A DNA stretch of 14,605 bases. It comes from Christensenella sp. UBA7102. GTDB taxonomy: Bacteria; Bacillota; Clostridia; Christensenellales; UBA1750. The notes under the pieces are model-generated. The model was not told where the DNA came from and did not search any database. It saw nothing but the letters and a program-made list of their open reading frames with translations. Below, piece after piece: positions 1 through 4,930 of this stretch. The DNA lies in assembly GCA_002492415.1 (NCBI GenBank), contig DKYK01000083.1:1-14605 (forward strand), in the 5' to 3' direction. A program made the translations under genes and the position numbers. Each line of letters opens with the position of its first letter. Position 1 is the first letter of the stretch.

Positions 1-272
1 CCGCCCTTGTAGGGGCCGATGGCAGAGTTGAACTGCACGCGGAAGCCGCGGTTGACCTGCACGTTGCCCTTGTCATCGACCCAGGGCACGCGGAACATGA
101 TCACGCGCTCGGGCTCCACCAGGCGCTCGAGCAGGCCGTTTTTCTGGTAGGCGGGGTTGGCGTCCACCGCAAGGCGCAGAGAATCCAGCACCTCGCGCAC
201 CGCCTGATGGAAAACAGTTTCGCCAGCATTGCGGGCGATGACCGTTTCAAGGACGGAATCAACGTAGCTCAT
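1..272 (-). CDS. gdhA: NADP-type glutamate dehydrogenase, N-terminal part (cut by window edge)
   Basis: Interconverts 2-oxoglutarate plus ammonium and glutamate with NAD(P)H; a cytoplasmic enzyme of ammonium assimilation. Only the first 90 codons and part of the next lie in the window. The visible protein begins MSYVDSVLETVIARN and reaches the conserved hexameric-GDH stretch with VPWVDDKGNVQVNRGFRVQ and then FNSAIGPYKGG, which belongs to the glutamate-binding region of this family. The start at 272 is supported by an AGGAAG ribosome-binding site a few bases upstream and by a strong promoter at 335-363. The gene lies downstream of the ankyrin gene on the same strand but has its own promoter, so it is probably transcribed alone. 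The cofactor preference (NADP) is inferred from the subfamily; the Rossmann domain is outside the window. Confidence 0.93.
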   Translation of the reverse strand, partial: MSYVDSVLETVIARNAGETVFHQAVREVLDSLRLAVDANPAYQKNGLLERLVEPERVIMFRVPWVDDKGNVQVNRGFRVQFNSAIGPYKG

Positions 273-334
273 GATATCTTCCTTTCTTTCCCAGTGGGCC
301 CCGCTTGCAGAGCCTCACCTGCTAATACCGTATT

Positions 335-363
335 ATTATAATAATGCGGCTCATCTATTGCAA
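335..363 (-). promoter_or_regulatory. Promoter of gdhA
   Basis: On the minus strand, TTGCAA (358-363) is followed after exactly 17 bases by TATAAT (335-340). This fits the housekeeping sigma consensus well and would start transcription near 328, giving a leader of about 55 bases before the gdhA start at 272. Confidence 0.65.
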
Positions 364-396
364 GGTATTTTTTGCAAAATTTCATAAAAACTTGTT

Positions 397-415
397 AAAA
401 ACCGCCTATACGGCG
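397..415 (-). terminator. Possible weak terminator after the ankyrin gene
   Basis: On the minus strand, CGCC-GTATA-GGCG (403-415) is followed by G and then five T (397-401). The stem has only four pairs, and an adjacent GCGC-TTCG-GCGC hairpin just upstream competes with it. It lies between the ankyrin gene and the gdhA promoter, where a terminator is expected. Confidence 0.35.
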
Positions 416-491
416 CCGAAGCGCAGGAATATGCAAGGTATCTTGCTCGGCTTGTATTTTCATTCAGTCACAACGCATATAAACACAGCGT

Positions 492-1181
492 TCAATAGCC
501 GATGCGGAACACATCGTGCGCGCCATGTTGCATGAGGTAGCGACGGATCTGCCGCACCCTCTGCTTATTGCGGACAAAGGGCGTGCCGTCCAAGCGGGCA
601 AGATTAGCCGAGACGGGCACGAACATGATGGAAATGGGCGTGACGCGCCTCATGCCCGCAACGAGGTTGACGTCGGCGCCGTGTTCCACACAATATTGAA
701 CCATCTCCATGTCCTCGTGGTATGTGGCGTTGTGCAGCGCGCTCACGCCGTTTTTCCCCCGACATTGCATCAGTTTGCGCACAGCGGCTGTAACCTCGCC
801 CCTTGCGCTCTGCCGGGCTTCCAAGCGCTGCAGTGCGCGGATGTCCTCAAAGAGTTGGCCATTCTTATCCATCATCAAATCAATGCGCGCCTTGAGCAGG
901 TAGACATTGTGATCAGCCACTCCGCTCATCACCACCGCCATCAAAATCTCATTCGCCTTTTCGTACTGTTCAGCCTGAAAAGCGAACTGAGCCGAGGCGA
1001 GCATGCTCTCCAGGCTAGTCTGCCCTTTGACACGCATGTTGCCCATTTTGATGTCTGTCTGCATTTCCTGACCCTGAATTATATTTTTCGCGCCGCAGTA
1101 GGTGCAATAGACAAACGGACGATTGAGCTCCACATTCAGCGCTGCGCCGCAGCTCATGCAATAGAGCACTCTATTTTCCAT
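492..1181 (-). CDS. Zinc-ribbon and ankyrin-repeat protein of unknown function
   Basis: A 229-residue, probably cytoplasmic protein with no signal peptide or membrane segment. Residues 8-29 form a zinc ribbon (YCMSCG, then YCTYCG: Cys8, Cys11, Cys26, Cys29). Residues about 58-105 are helical and TPR-like (AEQYEKANEIL). An ankyrin-type region begins near residue 143, with SALHNATYHEDMEMVQYCVE followed by HGADVN, and a degenerate second unit ends in RRYLMQHGAHDV. Ankyrin and zinc-ribbon modules usually mediate protein or nucleic-acid contacts, so an adaptor role is an inference; no enzyme motif is visible. The start at 1181 is preferred over in-frame upstream starts because AGGAGG lies six bases before it and the promoter at 1216-1244 would begin transcription near 1209, downstream of the earliest start. 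It is divergent from the alcohol dehydrogenase gene. Confidence 0.85.
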   Translation of the reverse strand: MENRVLYCMSCGAALNVELNRPFVYCTYCGAKNIIQGQEMQTDIKMGNMRVKGQTSLESMLASAQFAFQAEQYEKANEILMAVVMSGVADHNVYLLKARIDLMMDKNGQLFEDIRALQRLEARQSARGEVTAAVRKLMQCRGKNGVSALHNATYHEDMEMVQYCVEHGADVNLVAGMRRVTPISIMFVPVSANLARLDGTPFVRNKQRVRQIRRYLMQHGAHDVFRIGY

Positions 1182-1215
1182 CGTTATCCTCCTAATAACC
1201 ATTCTCTCTTTTTCC

Positions 1216-1244
1216 ATTATACCTAATTCCGTTGGATTTGAAAA
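1216..1244 (-). promoter_or_regulatory. Promoter of the zinc-ribbon/ankyrin gene
   Basis: On the minus strand, TTTTCA (1239-1244), a 17-base spacer and TATAAT (1216-1221). The predicted transcription start near 1209 leaves a leader of about 28 bases containing the AGGAGG site. Confidence 0.55.
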
Positions 1245-1343
1245 GTGCTGTGTTACATAATTTGACCGCTATTGGGACAGAATAGGTACATCTGCACCGC
1301 GGGATCAATTGGTTTTAAAATTATTCCGTTAATTTACATCAAC

Positions 1344-1371
1344 TATATTGATATTTATTTATCAATATAGT
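1344..1371. promoter_or_regulatory. Rex-like operator in the alcohol dehydrogenase promoter
   Basis: A perfect inverted repeat: CTATATTGATA (1344-1354), six-base spacer TTTATT, TATCAATATAG (1361-1371). Its core TTG...CAA spans 18 bases (1349-1366), the length and ends of the Rex redox-sensor site (TTGTTAA-N4-TTAACAA). It sits over the -35 element and spacer of the promoter for the alcohol dehydrogenase, a typical Rex target in Clostridia. The arms differ from the consensus at the fourth and seventh positions of each half, so another regulator is possible. Confidence 0.5.
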
Positions 1372-1377
1372 ATGCTT
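1349..1377 (+). promoter_or_regulatory. Promoter of the iron-containing alcohol dehydrogenase
   Basis: TTGATA (1349-1354), a 17-base spacer and TATGCT (1372-1377). Transcription would start near 1384, about 60 bases before the gene. The -35 and the spacer are inside the inverted repeat at 1344-1371, so a protein bound there would block RNA polymerase. Confidence 0.6.
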
Positions 1378-1444
1378 TACTCGGTTACAAAAAGATGACG
1401 AAAAGCCGTCCGAAAAGACCTGAACAGAAAGGAAGTTGAACACA

Positions 1445-2617
1445 ATGGCACGTTTTACTCTGCCCCGCGACCTGTACTTTGGCAAAGGAGCCATGGAAGA
1501 GCTGCGAACTGCGCTCAAGGGCTACAAGAAGGGTATCATTGTGGTGGGAGGCCACTCGATGCAGAAAAACGGTTTTCTGGACAAGCTGGAAACCATACTG
1601 CACGAAACCGGCCTGGAAACCCGCGTATTCGAGGGTGTAGAACCCGATCCGTCCGTGGAGACGGTGATGCGCGGCGCGCAGACGATGCGCGAGTTTGAGC
1701 CCGACGTGATCCTGGCCATCGGCGGCGGCTCGCCTATGGACGCAGCCAAGGCCATGTGGGTATTTTACGAGCATCCCGAAAAGACCTTTGAAGACATCAA
1801 GGATCCCTTCACCATTCCACAGCTGCGGAATAAAGCGATCTTTGTGGCCATCCCCTCCACCTCGGGCACGGCCTCAGAGGTGACGGCCTTCTCCGTGATC
1901 ACGGACTACTCCACGCTGGTCAAATATCCGCTGGCGGATTTCAACATCACCCCCGACATCGCCATTCTGGACGAAGACATCCCCATGACCATGCCCAAGA
2001 AGCTGACTGCTCACACGGGCATGGACGCGATGACCCACGCCATCGAGGCATACGTGGCCGGCCTGCATTCGGACTTCTCCGACCCGCTGGCGCTCAAAGC
2101 CATCCGGATGATCTTTGATTTCCTGCCCGCCTCCTATGCGGGCGACGCGGATGCGCGCGGCAAGATGCACATTGCGCAATGTTTGGCGGGCATGGCCTTC
2201 TCCAACGCGCTGCTGGGCATTGCCCACTCGCTGGCGCACAAGGTGGGCGCGCAATACGAGATTCCGCACGGCTGCTGCAACGCCGTCCTGCTGCCTAACG
2301 TCATACGCTATAACGCGAAGGCTTGCCAGACGCGCTATGCCGACATTGCGCGCTACCTGGGCCTTTCCGGCGCCGACGATGCGGCGCTTGTGGATGCGCT
2401 GGTAGCGAAAATTGAGGCGCTCAACCGCACCGTGGACATCGCTCCCACCTTCAAAGATCACGGTGTGACCGAAGAAAAGTTCAACTCCACGTTGGACTTC
2501 GTCTCCACGCAGGCATTCGGCGATCCCTGCACGGGGTCCAATCCGCGCATCACCTCGCCCGAGGACCTTAAAAAAATACTGATCGCCTGCTACAACGGCG
2601 AAAAGGTGGATTTCTAA
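1445..2617 (+). CDS. Iron-containing alcohol dehydrogenase
   Basis: A 390-residue group III (Fe-dependent) alcohol dehydrogenase that reduces an aldehyde to an alcohol, or the reverse, with NAD(P)H in the cytoplasm. The NAD-binding GGGSPMDAAKA is at residues 93-103. The metal ligands are recognisable as Asp194 and His198 in GMDAMTHAIEAY, His261 in GIAHSLAHKVG and His275 in IPHGCC, with the same spacing as in E. coli FucO. Length is normal for the family. ATG at 1445 is chosen over an in-frame TTG at 1436 because the ribosome-binding site GGAAG abuts the TTG. The gene is monocistronic, ending before a terminator at 2634, and its promoter carries a Rex-like repeat, so induction at high NADH during fermentation is the likely control. 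The substrate (ethanol, butanol or a diol) cannot be read from sequence. Confidence 0.93.
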   Translation: MARFTLPRDLYFGKGAMEELRTALKGYKKGIIVVGGHSMQKNGFLDKLETILHETGLETRVFEGVEPDPSVETVMRGAQTMREFEPDVILAIGGGSPMDAAKAMWVFYEHPEKTFEDIKDPFTIPQLRNKAIFVAIPSTSGTASEVTAFSVITDYSTLVKYPLADFNITPDIAILDEDIPMTMPKKLTAHTGMDAMTHAIEAYVAGLHSDFSDPLALKAIRMIFDFLPASYAGDADARGKMHIAQCLAGMAFSNALLGIAHSLAHKVGAQYEIPHGCCNAVLLPNVIRYNAKACQTRYADIARYLGLSGADDAALVDALVAKIEALNRTVDIAPTFKDHGVTEEKFNSTLDFVSTQAFGDPCTGSNPRITSPEDLKKILIACYNGEKVDF

Positions 2618-2633
2618 CCCCCGCAAGGATTAT

Positions 2634-2666
2634 GAGGCGGAAGCATATGCGCTCCGCCTCTTTTTT
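2634..2666 (+). terminator. Rho-independent terminator of the alcohol dehydrogenase gene
   Basis: Stem GAGGCGGA (2634-2641) with TCCGCCTC (2653-2660), an 11-base loop, and a run of six T (2661-2666), 16 bases after the stop codon. Confidence 0.85.
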
Positions 2667-2701
2667 ACACGTTTTTTCTTTCGGGCGCCGAGCCGGTATC
2701 G

Positions 2702-2707
2702 TATAAT
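2702..2707 (+). promoter_or_regulatory. Probable -10 element for the shikimate-kinase-like gene
   Basis: A perfect TATAAT lies 38 bases before the start codon and just after the preceding terminator. No good -35 is visible at the right distance (TTTCGG at 2679-2684), so the promoter is either weak or activator-dependent. Confidence 0.45.
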
Positions 2708-2745
2708 AAAGAAGATTTTCCGAGAAGGAAACGGAGGGCGCTTCG

Positions 2746-3246
2746 ATGAAGAATCTGGTTTTGATTGGTATGCCAGGCAGCGGCAAGAGCACAGTGGGGG
2801 TTCTGTGTGCCAAGGCGCTGGGTATGCCCTTTATGGATACGGACCTGGTGATGCAGGCGCGCTGCGGACAGCTACTGCAGCAGTTGGTGGACGAACTGGG
2901 CACCGAGGGATTTCTCTATAAAGAAGAGGAATGTATACTGGGCATCGACTACCGCAACACCGTGATCGCCACAGGCGGTTCGGTGGCGCTGGAAGAGCGC
3001 GCAATGGCACATCTGAAGCGAAACAGCGTGGTCTTCTACCTCAAGCTGCCCTGCGAGGAACTGGAACGGCGGCTGAGCAACATGTCCACACGCGGCATCG
3101 CGATGGGCCCTGGAGAGACGCTGCGCAGCCTGTACAACCATCGCGCGCCATACTACGAGAAAAACGCGGACATAACCATCGACGCGGACGGGCAGACGCT
3201 GGAGGAAACCGTGCAGGCAGTGGTCGCGGCCTGGAAGGCGCTGTGA
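2746..3246 (+). CDS. Shikimate-kinase-like P-loop kinase
   Basis: A 166-residue cytoplasmic kinase of the shikimate kinase (AroK/AroL) fold. Walker A is GMPGSGKST (8-16), the MDTD acidic pair is Asp31/Asp33, the ATGG segment is 75-78, the lid arginine is Arg116 in STRGIAM, and the C-terminal arginine is Arg133 in NHRAPYYE. It would transfer phosphate from ATP to a small substrate. Two shikimate contacts of genuine AroK are changed: the Arg of the EGFR motif is Leu57 (EGFLYKEEE), and the GGG motif is GGS (77-79). This divergent subgroup is usually annotated as shikimate kinase, but the substrate is uncertain and no other aromatic-pathway gene is nearby. GGAGGG precedes ATG by seven bases. It is convergent with the pseudouridine synthase gene. 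Confidence 0.85.
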   Translation: MKNLVLIGMPGSGKSTVGVLCAKALGMPFMDTDLVMQARCGQLLQQLVDELGTEGFLYKEEECILGIDYRNTVIATGGSVALEERAMAHLKRNSVVFYLKLPCEELERRLSNMSTRGIAMGPGETLRSLYNHRAPYYEKNADITIDADGQTLEETVQAVVAAWKAL

Positions 3247-3264
3247 ATTCCAGGGAAACATACT

Positions 3265-3311
3265 GCTGCTGCCGCCAATGAATGCGCTTCATTGGCGGCA
3301 GCAGCCATTTT
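3265..3311 (+). terminator. 18-bp hairpin terminator between convergent genes
   Basis: Perfect arms of 18 bases (3265-3282 and 3288-3305) with a five-base loop TGCGC, followed on the plus strand by CATTTTG. The T run is short, but the stem is long and GC-rich. It follows the kinase gene and includes the last codons of the opposing pseudouridine synthase gene; on the minus strand no clear T run follows. Confidence 0.65.
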
Positions 3312-4197
3312 GCGCCGGGATCAGGTGCCGGATCTGCGACGGCAATGGGGAATCCAGCAGGATCCATTGTCCTGAAAAGGGATGCTGCAGCATAAGATGC
3401 GCGGAATGCAGCGCAAAACGGCCGGGCAATGCCTCACAAGGTGTTCCATAGAGCGCATCCCCCGTGACCGGATGACCGATATGGGCGAGATGAACACGGA
3501 TTTGGTGTGTGCGGCCCGTGTATAGACGCAACAAAACATGGGTACGGTTCGTTAATGGATCATAACCCAACACCGTCAGACCCGTACTGGCAGGCTTTCC
3601 CCCGTCGCATACGCAGCGGCGCACGCTATCCTTGGAAAGCCGGCCGATGGGCGCGTCAATGCGAACGTTGGTATCGACGGAGCCGTCAACAATCGCCTCA
3701 TAGGTACGCTGGAACGCATCGGTGTGGAGCACATCCATCAGCCGCTTTTGCGCCAGCGGGTGCTTGGCGGCGACGAGTATGCCGCTGGTCCCGCGGTCCA
3801 GGCGATTTACGGGGCGGAAGATGAAGTTTTCCTGCCGAAGATGCGCGGCGATGAGGTTGGCAAGCGTGCCGTGCATGCGGTCTGGCTCGGGCAGCGTGGC
3901 CATGGGCGCGGGCTTGTCGACGATGAGCAGATGCTCATCCTCAAAAAGCACGGATAGGCTCCCCTCCTCCGGTTCGATGCCCTGGTCGTAGGCGTCGCGA
4001 CAAACGGCGGTGAGCGTCTGGCCCGGGGCGACGATCGCATTTGCATATACGGGGCGGCCATCCAGGAAAAAGCCTTTTTGCGCTTTGATCAGACGAATTT
4101 GCCTGCCGGACATATCAAAGACGGCGCGCAGCACATCGTCCACGCGCCGTCCCGCATTTTCCACTGTGATGCGAACGGAAAAACTGCGCTCTCCCAT
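3289..4197 (-). CDS. RluA-family 23S rRNA/tRNA pseudouridine synthase
   Basis: A 302-residue cytoplasmic enzyme isomerising specific uridines in structured RNA to pseudouridine. The N-terminal S4-like RNA-binding region spans about 17-70 (RRVDDVLRAVFDMSGRQIR). The catalytic domain contains the RluA signature NRLDRGTSGILVAAK, with Asp134 as the expected nucleophile, then TGRTHQIRVHLAHIGHPV and GDALYG. Length is normal for RluD/YlyB-like members; the exact RNA site cannot be assigned. Its ATG overlaps the stop of the upstream DUF6106-like gene by one base (TAATG), and the only purine-rich site (AAGG) is 13 bases away, so translation is probably coupled. The last six or so codons (ending NGCCRQ) fall in the terminator hairpin shared with the convergent kinase gene. 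Confidence 0.92.
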   Translation of the reverse strand: MGERSFSVRITVENAGRRVDDVLRAVFDMSGRQIRLIKAQKGFFLDGRPVYANAIVAPGQTLTAVCRDAYDQGIEPEEGSLSVLFEDEHLLIVDKPAPMATLPEPDRMHGTLANLIAAHLRQENFIFRPVNRLDRGTSGILVAAKHPLAQKRLMDVLHTDAFQRTYEAIVDGSVDTNVRIDAPIGRLSKDSVRRCVCDGGKPASTGLTVLGYDPLTNRTHVLLRLYTGRTHQIRVHLAHIGHPVTGDALYGTPCEALPGRFALHSAHLMLQHPFSGQWILLDSPLPSQIRHLIPAQNGCCRQ

Positions 4198-4730
4198 TAT
4201 GCTTCGAGCGCCTTGGAGTACTTGGACATCATGTCCACCATTTCCTGCGAAGGCTCCATCAGCAGCATTTGCTTCTTACCGTCCCGAATGAAGAACAGGT
4301 AGTAGAGACGCTGCTTGGAGTTGAGAAAGTAATCCAGATGTTTGACCTCTTTCATGGCTTCATAGCGTGAGAAGGTGGGGCCGTCCACCCAGCCGCCCGC
4401 CTCGACCTCGCGCATACGCACGCTGGTCAGCTGCTTTCTGCGGCTGTTGCCCAGTACCATTGCAAAGTCCATCTCGCCGTTCGTAAAGGAATACTCGTAC
4501 TCTATGCGAAAATTGTCCTTATACCGCCAGAGCAAAAAGGCAACGCCGCCGCCCACGATCAGTGTGACAAAATTCTGCCAGGCAAACTGCAGACTCATGA
4601 TGCCGGAAAGGCCCATCATGCCGATGAGACCAAACAGCACGATGAACATCCAGCTCAGACTGTAACCCAGCGCATTGAGGATACGCCCCTGCTTGCGTAC
4701 GACGATTTCTTCCTTAAAATTATCCATCAT
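4197..4730 (-). CDS. DUF6106-like membrane protein
   Basis: A 177-residue protein that I recognise as like the DUF6106 family of Clostridia; its function is unknown. It starts MMDNFKEEIVVRKQ, has two adjacent membrane helices at about 22-43 and 48-69, and then a soluble domain of about 105 residues with the characteristic IEYEYSFTNGEMDF and a later NSRRKQLTSVRM segment. Both ends are predicted to be cytoplasmic. ATG at 4730 is chosen because GGAGGT lies ten bases upstream and a TATAAT at 4768-4773 places the transcript start near 4761; an in-frame ATG three bases later is equally possible. It is the first gene of an operon with the RluA-type synthase, with a one-base stop/start overlap. The functional tie between them is not evident. 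Confidence 0.8.
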   Translation of the reverse strand: MMDNFKEEIVVRKQGRILNALGYSLSWMFIVLFGLIGMMGLSGIMSLQFAWQNFVTLIVGGGVAFLLWRYKDNFRIEYEYSFTNGEMDFAMVLGNSRRKQLTSVRMREVEAGGWVDGPTFSRYEAMKEVKHLDYFLNSKQRLYYLFFIRDGKKQMLLMEPSQEMVDMMSKYSKALEA

Positions 4731-4767
4731 GGTAGTACTGACCTCCGACTGTGTGTACTCTTCCATC

Positions 4768-4773
4768 ATTATA
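4768..4773 (-). promoter_or_regulatory. -10 element of the DUF6106/RluA operon
   Basis: TATAAT on the minus strand, about 38 bases before the start codon. The -35 region is poor (TGTTCA at 4791-4796 with a 17-base spacer). It faces away from the large zinc-ribbon gene. Confidence 0.5.
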
Positions 4774-4844
4774 ACATATTTTTTCCGGTTTGAACACACA
4801 AATTTGACGGGACGCAGGCAGGAGTTTTCCACCATGAGGGCGAA

Positions 4845-4874
4845 TTGATTAAATTGGCGTATAGAACCTATTTA
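4845..4874 (+). promoter_or_regulatory. Possible promoter of the large zinc-ribbon membrane protein
   Basis: TTGATT (4845-4850), an 18-base spacer and TATTTA (4869-4874). The -10 match is modest, but no better candidate exists in the short region between the divergent genes. Confidence 0.3.
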
Positions 4875-4930
4875 TGCCAGATAATGGCGAAAGAACGCAA
4901 AGAAATTTACCCATAGGAGGCGGAACGTGC

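Noticed and set aside
516..1226. A 236-codon plus-strand frame opposite the ankyrin gene
   Set aside because: Histidine-rich antisense product without domain; the minus-strand frame has promoter, AGGAGG and zinc-ribbon cysteines.
1349..1366. Reading the adh repeat as an FNR/CRP site (TTGAT...ATCAA)
   Set aside because: The half-sites are separated by eight bases instead of the four usual for FNR; length and position fit Rex better.
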